Shown here piece after piece: positions 35,373-44,574 of a DNA stretch of 64,000 nt (position 1 is its first letter; each line of letters opens with the position of its first letter). The stretch is from Croceicoccus mobilis (GTDB lineage Bacteria; Pseudomonadota; Alphaproteobacteria; Sphingomonadales; Sphingomonadaceae), in NCBI RefSeq assembly GCF_001661965.1, contig NZ_LYWZ01000025.1, positions 62,001 through 126,000 on the forward strand, read 5' to 3'. The notes beneath the pieces were generated by a model. That model saw only the letters and a list, made by a program, of their open reading frames with translations, was not told the DNA's origin and did no database searches. The position numbers and the translations under genes were made by a program.

Positions 35373-37004
35373 ATGGCCGATGCGAATTTTGACGCGGCAG
35401 GCGTGGATGGCGAAATAAGCGCGAGCGATGTGAGGCTGGTGATCACCGCGTCATCGCTGGGTACCGTGTTCGAATGGTATGATTTCTTCATCTACGGTAC
35501 GCTTGCCGGGCTGATCGGCGCCGCCTTTTTTCCGTCGGACAACGAAACTTTGCAGATACTGCTCGTCTGGGCGGGGTTTGCCGTGGGATTCGGTTTCAGG
35601 CCGCTGGGCGCGGTGCTTTTTGGATTTCTGGGCGACAGGCTGGGGCGGAAATATACCTTTCTTGTCACGGTGACGCTGATGGGTATTGCCACGGCGGGCG
35701 TCGGCCTCATTCCCTCTGCCGCGACGATCGGTATCGCGGCCCCCATCATCGTTCTGGTCCTGCGCGTGCTGCAGGGGTTGGCGCTGGGCGGCGAATATGG
35801 CGGCGCGGCGGTCTATGTCGCCGAACATGCGCCGCCTGAAAAACGCGGTTTCTACACCTCTTTCATCCAGGCGAGCGTGGTGGGCGGCTTCGTGCTTTCC
35901 ATCGCCGTGGTGCTGGGCTGCCGTTTCGTGATCCCGCCCGAGGATTTTGCCAGCTGGGGATGGCGCGTGCCGTTCCTGCTGTCGCTGGCGCTGCTGGCGA
36001 TTTCGCTGTGGATGCGCTTCAAGCTGTCGGAAAGCCCGGTCTTTCGCGCGATGAAGGACGCGGGCGAGACAGCGCAGAACCCCTTTGTCGAGAGCTTTAC
36101 CTATCCCGGAAACAAGTGGCGCATCTTTGTCGCGCTGTTCGGGGTGACAGGTTCGCTCACGACCATCTGGTATACCGCCTTTTTCTCCAGCCTATCATTC
36201 CTGAAAGGCCCGATGCGGGTGGAGCCGCTGACGGTGGAACTGATCCTGTTTGCCGTGGGGATCATCGCGATGCCGCTTTATGTCATTGTCGGAAGGATTT
36301 CCGATCGGGTCGGGCGCAAGCTGCCGATCGTAATCGGGCAGGCGCTCTCGCTTGTCCTGCTGTTTCCGGCGTTTCATTTCATCGGTTCCATGGCCAATCC
36401 GGGGCTGGAGGCATCGGCGCAAAGCGCGCCGGTCGTGGTGGCTGGCCCCGATTGCAGCTATGATCCCTTCGCCGATGCGCAGGCCACGCCATGCGGTCGC
36501 CTGATTGAGGATCTCACCGTTTTCGGTGTCGCCTATGACTTGCAGGAGTCTCCGTCGCTTACGCTGTCGATCGGTGATGTGAGCGAAACGATTGCCGACT
36601 ATCCGGCACAAGATGCGCCAGCGCGGCGCGCAGCCTTGCAGGAGAGGCTGACAGCAGGCGGCTATGATTTCTCATTGCAGACGCCGGGTTGGGGCCGCAT
36701 TGCCGGTATAGTCGGCGCGCTGGTCATGCTATCGGCGCTCTCCGCGCTGACCTATGGGCCGGTGGCGGCGCTTTTGGCAGAGATGTTTCCGCCGCGCATT
36801 CGCTACAGCTCGATGTCGATCCCCTATCACATCGGCGCGGGATATTTTGGCGGTTTCCTGCCCCTGATCGCCAGCTATATCATTGCGCGAACCGGCAATG
36901 CCTATGCCGGGCTTTGGTACACCTGGGCCTTTATGGCGATCGGCCTGGTCGTCGCGATTTTCGGCCTGAAGGGCGGCCCGCCCCGCGATTTCGAAGAGGC
37001 ATGA
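35373..37004 (+). CDS. MFS transporter, metabolite:H+ symporter (MHS) type with large periplasmic insertion
   Basis: A 543-residue inner-membrane transporter. The first helices carry the MHS signature TVFEWYDFFIYGTLAGLIGA and GRKYTFLVTVTLMGIATAGV, with GLALGGEYGGAAVYVAEHAP. Between helices at about residues 341-445 is an extra soluble region with two Cys (GPDCSYDP and ATPCGRL), absent from short MHS carriers such as ProP or KgtP, which likely faces the periplasm. The C-terminal half shows LLAEMFPPRIRYSSMSIPYH, typical of the family. Substrate is unknown; an organic acid or osmolyte is likely. Confidence 0.9.
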   Translation: MADANFDAAGVDGEISASDVRLVITASSLGTVFEWYDFFIYGTLAGLIGAAFFPSDNETLQILLVWAGFAVGFGFRPLGAVLFGFLGDRLGRKYTFLVTVTLMGIATAGVGLIPSAATIGIAAPIIVLVLRVLQGLALGGEYGGAAVYVAEHAPPEKRGFYTSFIQASVVGGFVLSIAVVLGCRFVIPPEDFASWGWRVPFLLSLALLAISLWMRFKLSESPVFRAMKDAGETAQNPFVESFTYPGNKWRIFVALFGVTGSLTTIWYTAFFSSLSFLKGPMRVEPLTVELILFAVGIIAMPLYVIVGRISDRVGRKLPIVIGQALSLVLLFPAFHFIGSMANPGLEASAQSAPVVVAGPDCSYDPFADAQATPCGRLIEDLTVFGVAYDLQESPSLTLSIGDVSETIADYPAQDAPARRAALQERLTAGGYDFSLQTPGWGRIAGIVGALVMLSALSALTYGPVAALLAEMFPPRIRYSSMSIPYHIGAGYFGGFLPLIASYIIARTGNAYAGLWYTWAFMAIGLVVAIFGLKGGPPRDFEEA

Positions 37005-37068
37005 GAATTCGAGGGAACAGGAGGCGCGGGCACTGGCGCGGCAGGCGGCGATATGCGAACCGCGTCGC

Positions 37069-38133
37069 ATGAATTCCGACGCTTCGCTTTCCAATCTGAT
37101 TCCTGCACCCTCGCTGCGCCTCTCCTTCGACGCGGGGGCGCTGGCCGATAACTGGCGCGCGATGGACAGGCTGTCGGGCTCCGCCGTGGCGGGTGCGGCG
37201 GTTAAGGCAGACGGTTATGGCACGGGGGTGGAGCGGGTGATGCCCGTCCTGCTGGACGCCGGCGCACGCTATTTCTTCGTCGCGCATTGGAGCGAGGTAC
37301 CCGAGGTTATCGCGCATGCCGATGCGCACGGCATATCCGTATTGCATGGCCCGATGACCGAAGCCGACACGCGTTTCGCATTGGCCAGCGGCGTGCGTCC
37401 GGTGATCAACAGCATGGCGCAGGCTGTGCGCTGGGGCGCGGCGGGGGGCGGTGCCTGCGACCTCATGGTCGATACGGGCATGAACCGTCTGGGTGTACGG
37501 CCCGAAGAACTGGCCGACCCTGCGATAAGGGCGCTGGATATCGAGGTGCTGATGTCTCACCTTGCCTGCGCGGATGAAGACAGCGCCATGAATGCGCGCC
37601 AGTGCGCTGCATTTCGTGAGGTGACGGCCATGATCCCCCATCGCCGGGCAAGCCTTGCCAATAGCGCGGGCATCGCGCTTGGCAGTGATTATCATTTCGA
37701 CCTGACGCGCCCCGGCCTGGCCCTTTACGGCGGTACCGCGCGGGCCGAAGCGGAAGGGCTGGTGCGGCAGGTGATTACGCCTGAGGCGGCCATCATCCAG
37801 ATCCACGACCTGCCTGCGGGGGAAAGCATCGGCTATGGCGCGACCTTCACCGCGCCGCATGACATGCGGGTGGCGATCCTCTCGTTGGGCTATGCCGACG
37901 GCTACCTGCGTTGCTGGAGCGGGGAGGGCATCTTTACCGCGGCAGATGGTGCACAATTGCCGGTGCTGGGCCGGGTGTCGATGGACATGACCGCGGTGGA
38001 TGTCACCGCAGTGCCGCATCTTCGCGAGGGCGACTGGCTGCGTGCGCAATATGATCTGGCGCAGGCTTCCCAAGCCACCGGATTAACGCAATACGAGCTA
38101 TTGACATTGTCCGGACCGAGACTGCGCGGCTGA
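37069..38133 (+). CDS. alr: Alanine racemase
   Basis: A PLP-dependent racemase supplying D-alanine for peptidoglycan. The 354-residue protein has the PLP lysine (Lys46) in AAVKADGYGTG, the substrate-binding VDTGMNRLGV, LANSAGIAL, and the catalytic Tyr (about residue 254) in ESIGYGATF. The C-terminal beta domain has LGRVSMDMTAVDVT. The product of this gene would feed the D-Ala-D-Ala ligase family, a member of which lies 21 kb downstream. Confidence 0.96.
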   Translation: MNSDASLSNLIPAPSLRLSFDAGALADNWRAMDRLSGSAVAGAAVKADGYGTGVERVMPVLLDAGARYFFVAHWSEVPEVIAHADAHGISVLHGPMTEADTRFALASGVRPVINSMAQAVRWGAAGGGACDLMVDTGMNRLGVRPEELADPAIRALDIEVLMSHLACADEDSAMNARQCAAFREVTAMIPHRRASLANSAGIALGSDYHFDLTRPGLALYGGTARAEAEGLVRQVITPEAAIIQIHDLPAGESIGYGATFTAPHDMRVAILSLGYADGYLRCWSGEGIFTAADGAQLPVLGRVSMDMTAVDVTAVPHLREGDWLRAQYDLAQASQATGLTQYELLTLSGPRLRG

Positions 38134-38212
38134 TTGCTTGCCGCAAAGCCATTAGCCATGCTATTAGCAATTGCAGCAAAGCAGTGCAGCATGTGGCTTT
38201 GCAGCAAAATGC
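38134..38212 (+). promoter_or_regulatory. TGC-rich repeat region in front of phaR, likely PhaR operator
   Basis: The direct repeat TTGCAGCAAA occurs at 38171-38180 and 38199-38208 (28-bp spacing), surrounded by further TGC and GCA units (TGCTTGCCGCAAAGCC, GCAGTGCAGCATG). GCAAAGCC at 38143-38150 and GGCTTTGC at 38195-38202 form an inverted repeat. PhaR proteins are known to bind TGC-rich sequence and repress their own genes, so this is a strong operator candidate immediately upstream of phaR. Confidence 0.6.
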
Positions 38213-38234
38213 CATCCTTTAACTTGGGGGTTAT

Positions 38235-38816
38235 GTGGCGGATAAAGAAAAAAACGATGGTGTGATCATCATCAAGAAATATGCCAATCGGCGTCTCTAC
38301 AACACCGATTCGTCAAGCTACATCACGCTTGACCATCTGGCAGAAATGACGCGAGAGGGTGTCGATTTCCAGGTCATCGACGCGAAAAGCGGCGCGGACA
38401 TCACGCATCAGATCCTGACGCAGATCATCATGGATGAAGAAGCGGCCGGATCGCAGATGCTGCCTGTCAGCTTTTTGCGCGACCTGATCGGGATGTACGG
38501 AAATTCGATGCAGGCCATGGTGCCGCATTTCCTTGAAATGTCGATGGCCCAGTTCCGCGACAACCAGCTCAAGATGCGCAAGGCGTTCGAGGATTCGATG
38601 GGCAGCAATCCGCTGGCCAAGCTTGCGCAGCAGAACATGGCCATGTTCAAGGCCGCGACCGATGCCTTCATGCCCGGCGCTGCTGGCATGGCAGCGGGTG
38701 AAGAGGGCGGCGAAGAAACAGCCGCCACTGCAGCACCGGCCAAGGACGCGGAGCTGGACGATCTGAAAAAGCAGATGGCCATGATGAAGGAACAGATCGA
38801 CAAGCTTTCGAAGTAA
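38235..38816 (+). CDS. phaR: Polyhydroxyalkanoate synthesis regulator PhaR
   Basis: A DNA- and PHB-binding repressor that senses polyhydroxyalkanoate granules. The 193-residue protein starts at GTG with a GGGGG Shine-Dalgarno and has the family N-terminal domain IIIKKYANRRLYNTDSSSYI and ITHQILTQIIMDEE. The PHB-accumulation regulatory domain reads LIGMYGNSMQAMVPHFLEMS. The C-terminus is alanine-rich with a coiled coil (LDDLKKQMAMMKEQIDKLSK). No phaC or phasin gene lies adjacent, so the targets must be elsewhere. Confidence 0.96.
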   Translation: MADKEKNDGVIIIKKYANRRLYNTDSSSYITLDHLAEMTREGVDFQVIDAKSGADITHQILTQIIMDEEAAGSQMLPVSFLRDLIGMYGNSMQAMVPHFLEMSMAQFRDNQLKMRKAFEDSMGSNPLAKLAQQNMAMFKAATDAFMPGAAGMAAGEEGGEETAATAAPAKDAELDDLKKQMAMMKEQIDKLSK

Positions 38817-38841
38817 ACAAGCCTGTCCGATCCGCAGCAAT

Positions 38842-38877
38842 CGGGCCGCCTGCATGCACATGCGGGCGGCCCGTTTT
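38842..38877 (+). terminator. Rho-independent terminator after phaR
   Basis: A 14-bp stem with one G-U pair (CGGGCCGCCTGCAT at 38842-38855, ATGCGGGCGGCCCG at 38860-38873), a GCAC tetraloop, then TTTT at 38874-38877. Confidence 0.9.
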
Positions 38878-39004
38878 GCGCTGGCCCTTGGCAAGTGGGC
38901 CGCGCGGGAATAAGGGGCCGGTTTGCACTGCTGCCACGCGCAGCGATCCAGCGCCGCATGTTCCGCCCGAGGCGCCGGGCCATCCCATTTTCAAGGTGCG
39001 CCCC

Positions 39005-40588
39005 TTGGCCGACAAGTCCCAGAAGTCCGGTTCGCAGAACCAGCCCCAACAGGCGACGATTCGCCACGCGCTTGACGTGTCGCGCAAGGATGATTTCGCC
39101 GCATGGTACCAGGCGGTGGTCTCGCAGGCCGACATGGCCGAGGAATCGGGCGTGCGCGGCTGTATGGTGATCAAGCCGTGGGGCTGGGGTATCTGGGAAC
39201 GTATCCAGCGCCTGCTCGATGACCGGATCAAGGAAACCGGCCACGACAATTGCTATTTCCCGCTGTTCATTCCGCTGTCCTATTTCGCCAAGGAAGCCGA
39301 GCACGTCGAAGGCTTCGCCAAGGAAATGGCGGTCGTCACCCATCACCGGCTGAAGGCCGAGGACGGTTCGCTGGTCGTCGATCCCGATGCGAAGCTGGAA
39401 GAGCCGCTGGTCGTGCGACCGACGTCGGAAACGGTGATCGGCCATGCCATGGGCCGCTGGATCCAGAGCTGGCGCGACCTGCCTTTGAAGATCAACCAGT
39501 GGGCCAATGTCGTGCGCTGGGAAATGCGGACCCGCATGTTCCTGCGCACCAGCGAGTTCCTCTGGCAGGAAGGCCATACCGCGCATACCGACAAGGCAGG
39601 CGCCATGGACGAGACCCTGCTGATGCTGGAGGTCTATCGCGCCTTTGCCGAGGACGTTCTGGCCATGCCAGTCGTCGCGGGCGAAAAGCCTGAGAACGAG
39701 CGTTTCCCCGGCGCGGACGCAACCTATTCGATCGAGGCGATGATGCAGGACGGCAAGGCGCTGCAGGCCGGCACCTCCCATTATCTGGGCACCACTTTCG
39801 CCGATGCCGCGAACATCAAGTACCAGGACGATCAGGGCGCAGAGCAGCTGTGCCACACCACCAGTTGGGGCGTATCGACCCGGCTGATCGGCGGCGTCAT
39901 CATGACGCATGGCGACGATGACGGCCTGCGTGTGCCGCCGCGCATTGCGCCGCACCAGATCGTGCTGCTCCCCATGCTGCGCGGCAAGGATGGTGACAGC
40001 GAACTGCTCGCCTATTGCGAGGATCTGAAGAAGCACCTGACCGCGCAGGACGCTTTCCGCGAGCCGGTGCGTGTGCTGCTGGACACGAAGCCGGGCAAGG
40101 CCGCGCAGAAGCGCTGGAACTGGGTGCGCAAGGGCGCGCCGCTGATCGTCGAGGTCGGCCCGCGCGACATGGCGGGCGAAAAGGTCGCGCTGCTGCGCCG
40201 GGACCAGCTCTGGACCGATGAGGGCAAGGCAAACATGAGCTTCGAGGGGCGCGAGGATTTCCTCTTCAACGCCGCGGGCATGCTTGAGGAAATCCAGCTC
40301 GGCCTGTTTGAGGAAGCGAAGCAGCGGCGCGACGACGCGATCCGCCACGACATCACCACGATGGAGGGGCTGGCCGAATATTTCGCCGAAGGCACGGAGA
40401 AACCCGGCTGGGTCAAGGCCGCATGGTCGCGCCCGACCGGCGAGGCGCTGGACAAGGTGGTCGAACAGTTGAAGGCGCTGAAGCTCACGATCCGCAACAC
40501 TCCGCAGGGCGATGCGAAGCCCGAGGATCCCTGCATCTTCACCGGCGAGCCTGCGGTAGAAACCATCTTCATCGCGCGCGCTTACTGA
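39005..40588 (+). CDS. proS: Prolyl-tRNA synthetase, archaeal/eukaryotic type
   Basis: A class II synthetase charging tRNA-Pro. The 527-residue protein from TTG 39005 has AAGGTG 6 nt upstream; the upstream open frame to 38876 is not protein-like. The sequence aligns by memory with the archaeal/eukaryotic ProRS group: ESGVRGCMVIKPWGWGIWER, LVVRPTSETVIG, and motif 2 in FLRTSEFLWQEGHTAHTD. It lacks the bacterial editing insertion and ends with the C-terminal extension and final Tyr (FIARAY) seen in that group. Many alphaproteobacteria carry the bacterial type, so this is worth noting. Confidence 0.93.
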   Translation: MADKSQKSGSQNQPQQATIRHALDVSRKDDFAAWYQAVVSQADMAEESGVRGCMVIKPWGWGIWERIQRLLDDRIKETGHDNCYFPLFIPLSYFAKEAEHVEGFAKEMAVVTHHRLKAEDGSLVVDPDAKLEEPLVVRPTSETVIGHAMGRWIQSWRDLPLKINQWANVVRWEMRTRMFLRTSEFLWQEGHTAHTDKAGAMDETLLMLEVYRAFAEDVLAMPVVAGEKPENERFPGADATYSIEAMMQDGKALQAGTSHYLGTTFADAANIKYQDDQGAEQLCHTTSWGVSTRLIGGVIMTHGDDDGLRVPPRIAPHQIVLLPMLRGKDGDSELLAYCEDLKKHLTAQDAFREPVRVLLDTKPGKAAQKRWNWVRKGAPLIVEVGPRDMAGEKVALLRRDQLWTDEGKANMSFEGREDFLFNAAGMLEEIQLGLFEEAKQRRDDAIRHDITTMEGLAEYFAEGTEKPGWVKAAWSRPTGEALDKVVEQLKALKLTIRNTPQGDAKPEDPCIFTGEPAVETIFIARAY

Positions 40589-40731
40589 TCCCTGTCAGCT
40601 GATCCCTGTCAGCCGCAGATGCGATCGGGCGGGCTGCGGCTTGCCTGATCGCGGTCGTGCGCGCACAATGGCTTCCCATGGGATACCGTGCCGGTGGGGC
40701 ATGGATCCGCCGGTTTTGCGTCGGGGGGCTG

Positions 40732-41373
40732 ATGTTCTTCAAATCGATCAAATATAATCTCGCGCATATTGGCGACTTCTTCGGGCGCGACGATCGGGCC
40801 ACGTTCTGGTGGTATGTGCTGTTCCTCGTGGCACTGCAGTTCGTTGCCAGCCTTGTCTGGGGTTTCGTGGTGGCGGCCCGCATGATTGGTACGGCCGTTT
40901 CCGAAGCCGGCAATGCTGCAGACGAGGTGTCGCCCCCGATGATGCAGTCGGTTGCCGACATGATGATGCCGCAGCTGATTTTCAGCATAATCATGATGGT
41001 GGCGATCCTGCTGCTGCTCATCGCGTCTTTTGTGCGCCGATTGCACGATGCCGGCTTTCCCGGCTGGATCGCGCTGATCCCCGCAGCGATGGTCCTGGGC
41101 AATCTCCTCACGTCCTATCTGATGATGGACCAGATCCGCGACACGCTTGCATCCGCGACTTCGCCTGAGGAGATCGAGGCGGCGGCCTTCGCCGCGACAA
41201 GTCCACTGCAGTTGCTGCTGGGCTGGGGGCCATATCTGATCGTGCTGGTTTTCGGCGTTTGGCCCAGTCAGAAGCATGACAATCGCTGGGGCGCATATGT
41301 CCCGCCTGCCGCGCCGCAGCCGAAGGTCGACCGCCCGACCGCCCATATATCGCCCGAACATAAGGATCGTTGA
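40732..41373 (+). CDS. DUF805 family membrane protein
   Basis: A 213-residue protein with four hydrophobic segments. The start at 40732 has a GGGGGG Shine-Dalgarno and gives MFFKSIKYNLAHIGDFFGRD, with RATFWWYVLFLVALQFVASL, the usual DUF805 opening. RRLHDAGFPGWIALI is the conserved central motif. The segment between the second and third helices is longer than in many family members. Function unknown. It is followed 46 bp later by rnr. Confidence 0.9.
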   Translation: MFFKSIKYNLAHIGDFFGRDDRATFWWYVLFLVALQFVASLVWGFVVAARMIGTAVSEAGNAADEVSPPMMQSVADMMMPQLIFSIIMMVAILLLLIASFVRRLHDAGFPGWIALIPAAMVLGNLLTSYLMMDQIRDTLASATSPEEIEAAAFAATSPLQLLLGWGPYLIVLVFGVWPSQKHDNRWGAYVPPAAPQPKVDRPTAHISPEHKDR

Positions 41374-41419
41374 GCGATTGCGATTGCGAACCGGCACGGT
41401 CCCGCCCACATAGGGCGCA

Positions 41420-43741
41420 ATGACAAACAATCGTAAATTCGAGGGCCTGCCCAGCAAGGAGCAGGTCATGGAGTATATCAAGAGCTCCGACACCCCCGTC
41501 GGCAAGCGCGAGATCGCGCGCCAGTTCAAGCTTAAGGGGCAGGAGAAGATCGCGCTGAAGGCGCTGCTGAAGGACATGGCCGAGGAGGGCATGATCGACG
41601 GCAAGCGCACGGCCTATCACCGCATGGGCGGCGTGCCCAAGGTGACCGTGCTGCGCGTGGTGGAGATCGACGAGGGTGAGGCCGTTGCCATCCCCGAGAC
41701 TTGGGACCCCGAAAGTGGGCAGGCCCCGCCGCGCCTGCGTGTGCAGGAGCCCAAGGGCAAGGGCAAGCGCGCTTATCCCGCTTTGCGTAAGGGCGACCGC
41801 ATTCTTGCCCGCACCGAAGAGGCCGGGAAGGGCTGGCTCGCCCATGTCATGCGCAAGCTGCCCGACCGCGCCGAATCGATTATGGGCGTGGTGGAGATCG
41901 ACAAATCGGGCAAGGGCTGGCTGGCCCCGACCGACAAGTCGCAGCGCCAGTCGCTCCCCATCGCGGATATCGGCGGTGCGGAAAGCGGGCAACTGGTGCT
42001 GGCCGAACCTGCGGGCAAATCGCCGCGTTCGGGCGTGAAGGTGACAGAGGTGCTGGGCGACCCCTTGGCGCCCAAGAGCTTCAGCCTGATCGCGATCCAC
42101 AAATATGAGATCCCGCATGTCTTTGGCAGCGAGGTGCTGGAAGAGGCGCAGACGAGCGCAAAGCTGCCGCTGTCGCAAGAGAGCCGCGAGGACCTGACGC
42201 ATCTGCCCATCGTCGCGATCGACCCTGCCGATGCGCGCGACCATGACGATGCGATCTGGGCAGAGCCCGATACCGACCCCCAGAACAAGGGCGGGTGGAA
42301 GGCTCTGGTCGCGATCGCCGACGTGTCCTTCTACGTCCGCCCCGGCATGAAGATCGACCGCGAGGCAAGGAAGCGCGGCAATTCGGTCTATTTTCCCGAC
42401 CGCGTCGTGCCCATGCTGCCCGAGGTGCTATCCGCCGACGTTTGCTCTCTGGGTGAGGGCGAGGACCGGGCTGCGATGGCCTGCCACCTGACCATCACTG
42501 CCGACGGGCGCGTCACCAGCTTCCGCTTCACCCGGGCCATCGTGCGCATCCATGAGGTGATCGCCTATGAAGATGCGCAAAAGCGTATTGACGAAGGCGA
42601 GGCCGCGGCGAACCTGACCAACCTGTGGGGCTGCTGGAAGGCGCTGGAAACCGCGCGCAACGACCGGGAGCCGCTGGACCTCGACCTGCCCGAACGGCGC
42701 GTCGTGCTCGACGAACAGGGCCGCATTGCCGAGATCGCCGTGCGCGAGCGCCTCGACGCGCACCGCGTGGTCGAGGATTTCATGATCGCCGCCAATGTCG
42801 CCGCGGCCAAGGCGCTGGAGGCGAAGGCCGCCCCTGTCGTCTATCGCGTCCATGAAACGCCGAGCCGGGAAAAGCTCGTCTCGCTGCGCGACTACCTCAA
42901 GACCTTGGACAAGCAGCTTTCGCTGGGTCAGGTCATCACCCCTTCGCTGTTCAACCGCATGCTCAAGGACGTGAGCGACGACGCCGAAAAGGCGCTCATC
43001 ATGGAGCAGGTGCTGCGTACGCAGATGCAGGCCTATTACGGGCCGCGCAATGCCGGGCACTTTGGCCTGTCGCTGGGCAGCTATGCGCATTTTACCTCGC
43101 CGATCCGCCGCTATGCCGACCTTCTGGTCCATCGCGCTCTGGTCGATGCGTACAAGCTTGAACAGCCCAAGCCGCAGTCCAACGCCATCCCCGATGGCAG
43201 CGGGCTGTCGGACCGTGACCGGGAATCACTCGACCGTGTCACCGAAGCCATCAGCCGCGCCGAACGCCGCGCGATGGAGGCAGAGCGCGACACCATCGAC
43301 CGCTATGTCGCGGCATGGCTGTCGGCCCGCGTGGGTGAGGTTTTCGACACGCGCGTCACCGGTGTGCAGAAATTTGGCCTGTTCGCCACGATCCTCGGCC
43401 TTGGCGGCGATGGGCTCGTGCCGGTTTCGGTGCTGGGTGACGAACGCTTCAACTATGACGAAAAGGCGCAGGTGCTGGTCGGGCAGTCGACCGGCACCAC
43501 CTATCGCTCCGGCGACCGGATGAAGCTGCGACTGGCAGAGGCCAACCCGCTGTCGGGTGCGCTGAAGTTCGAGCCGCCCGAATTCGCCGGCAGTATCGAG
43601 CCGCGCGGCGGTCGGCTTGAAGGGAAGAAAAAGCGCCCGATGCACAAGGGCAAGCCCGTCCGGCACGACAAGGCTGGCAAGCACATGGTTGGCAAGCGCG
43701 GGCGTCCGGGCAATATCCGGCATCAGGGACGGAAGAAGTAG
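41420..43741 (+). CDS. rnr: Ribonuclease R
   Basis: A processive 3'-5' exoribonuclease of the RNB family that degrades structured RNA. The 773-residue protein has an N-terminal helix-turn-helix (DTPVGKREIARQFKLKGQEK), two cold-shock-like domains, and the RNB catalytic core with the Asp cluster in DPADARDHDDAIWAEPD, plus GHFGLSLGSYAHFTSPIRRY. An S1 domain (FDTRVTGVQKFGLFATI) and a Lys/Arg/Gly-rich tail follow (KKKRPMHKGKPVRHDKAGKH). It converges with the DUF4197 gene (15-bp gap). Confidence 0.98.
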   Translation: MTNNRKFEGLPSKEQVMEYIKSSDTPVGKREIARQFKLKGQEKIALKALLKDMAEEGMIDGKRTAYHRMGGVPKVTVLRVVEIDEGEAVAIPETWDPESGQAPPRLRVQEPKGKGKRAYPALRKGDRILARTEEAGKGWLAHVMRKLPDRAESIMGVVEIDKSGKGWLAPTDKSQRQSLPIADIGGAESGQLVLAEPAGKSPRSGVKVTEVLGDPLAPKSFSLIAIHKYEIPHVFGSEVLEEAQTSAKLPLSQESREDLTHLPIVAIDPADARDHDDAIWAEPDTDPQNKGGWKALVAIADVSFYVRPGMKIDREARKRGNSVYFPDRVVPMLPEVLSADVCSLGEGEDRAAMACHLTITADGRVTSFRFTRAIVRIHEVIAYEDAQKRIDEGEAAANLTNLWGCWKALETARNDREPLDLDLPERRVVLDEQGRIAEIAVRERLDAHRVVEDFMIAANVAAAKALEAKAAPVVYRVHETPSREKLVSLRDYLKTLDKQLSLGQVITPSLFNRMLKDVSDDAEKALIMEQVLRTQMQAYYGPRNAGHFGLSLGSYAHFTSPIRRYADLLVHRALVDAYKLEQPKPQSNAIPDGSGLSDRDRESLDRVTEAISRAERRAMEAERDTIDRYVAAWLSARVGEVFDTRVTGVQKFGLFATILGLGGDGLVPVSVLGDERFNYDEKAQVLVGQSTGTTYRSGDRMKLRLAEANPLSGALKFEPPEFAGSIEPRGGRLEGKKKRPMHKGKPVRHDKAGKHMVGKRGRPGNIRHQGRKK

Positions 43742-43756
43742 GGAGAGCGTTCGACC

Positions 43757-44446
43757 TCAGTTGCCGAACAGCCCCTTTAGCAAGCCGCCGGAATTGCCTA
43801 GCGGATTAGCGCGGAACTTCGCTTCTTCCGATCCGATATATACGAAAATGCCGTTCAGCCCCTGCTCGGTCACGGAACTGCCTAGACCATCGCGGTCGAT
43901 TCCGGCGAGGCCCAGAAAGCTGTGTTTGGCGTTCAGCCGGTCAAGCTGGCTGTAGGCGCCGACATCGCCGAGAGCGTCGTCGACCAAGGGGCGCAGCTTG
44001 CGATTGAGATCGTCCCCCGCGCTACGCTGAAGATATTGCGTGGCGCCGTCGTTTTGCGAAACGATACCGGGCGCATCGGCAAGAGTAAGGTTATCGATCG
44101 CCGTGCGAAAGATCGGCTTTGCTTCCCCGGCGGCAATTCCGGCAGCATCGTTAAGCTTGCGGATCAGCCCGTCGAGCAGTCCCGCCTTGCGCCCTGCATT
44201 GAAAAGCGATGACAGCGCACCGCCGCTTCCTCCGATCAACGGGAGAGCGATACGAATGTCCGGATCGCCATAAAAGGCACCGGGCTGGGAGAGCTGGTCC
44301 AGCGCATTGTCGCTGGCACGGCCAAGGATATTGCTCAACCCAAGGCCTTGTGCATGGGCCTTTGCCGCGAATGGCGCGATTGCCAGTCCGGTCGCCATCG
44401 TGAACAGGAAATTTCGGCGCTCCAGCAATTTGCCTGTCTCTCGCAT
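43757..44446 (-). CDS. DUF4197 domain protein, exported (Tat-like signal)
   Basis: A 229-residue protein. The N-terminus LERRNFLFTMATGLAIAPFA carries a twin-arginine-like RRNFLF pattern and an AHAQ cleavage site, suggesting export by Tat. The mature part has the DUF4197 core (GLLDGLIRKLNDAAGIAAGE, PLVDDALGDVGAYSQLDRLN and VTEQGLNGIFVYIGSEEAKF). No function is established for the family. Confidence 0.88.
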   Translation of the reverse strand: MRETGKLLERRNFLFTMATGLAIAPFAAKAHAQGLGLSNILGRASDNALDQLSQPGAFYGDPDIRIALPLIGGSGGALSSLFNAGRKAGLLDGLIRKLNDAAGIAAGEAKPIFRTAIDNLTLADAPGIVSQNDGATQYLQRSAGDDLNRKLRPLVDDALGDVGAYSQLDRLNAKHSFLGLAGIDRDGLGSSVTEQGLNGIFVYIGSEEAKFRANPLGNSGGLLKGLFGN

Positions 44447-44574
44447 GTCTGAGATCCTTTTTTCCTGCCACGGGAATTGATGAGGCGCCCAACATACCGG
44501 ACGGCTCGAGGAAGCTCGATAGAGTGAAGTGGTAAATGCTCGCCCAGTTGTACGGCAGCAATAGATTTTGCGAT

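Noticed and set aside
38408-40348. 646-codon minus-strand frame opposite phaR and proS
   Set aside because: Spans two unrelated genes and a terminator on the other strand; low-complexity translation.
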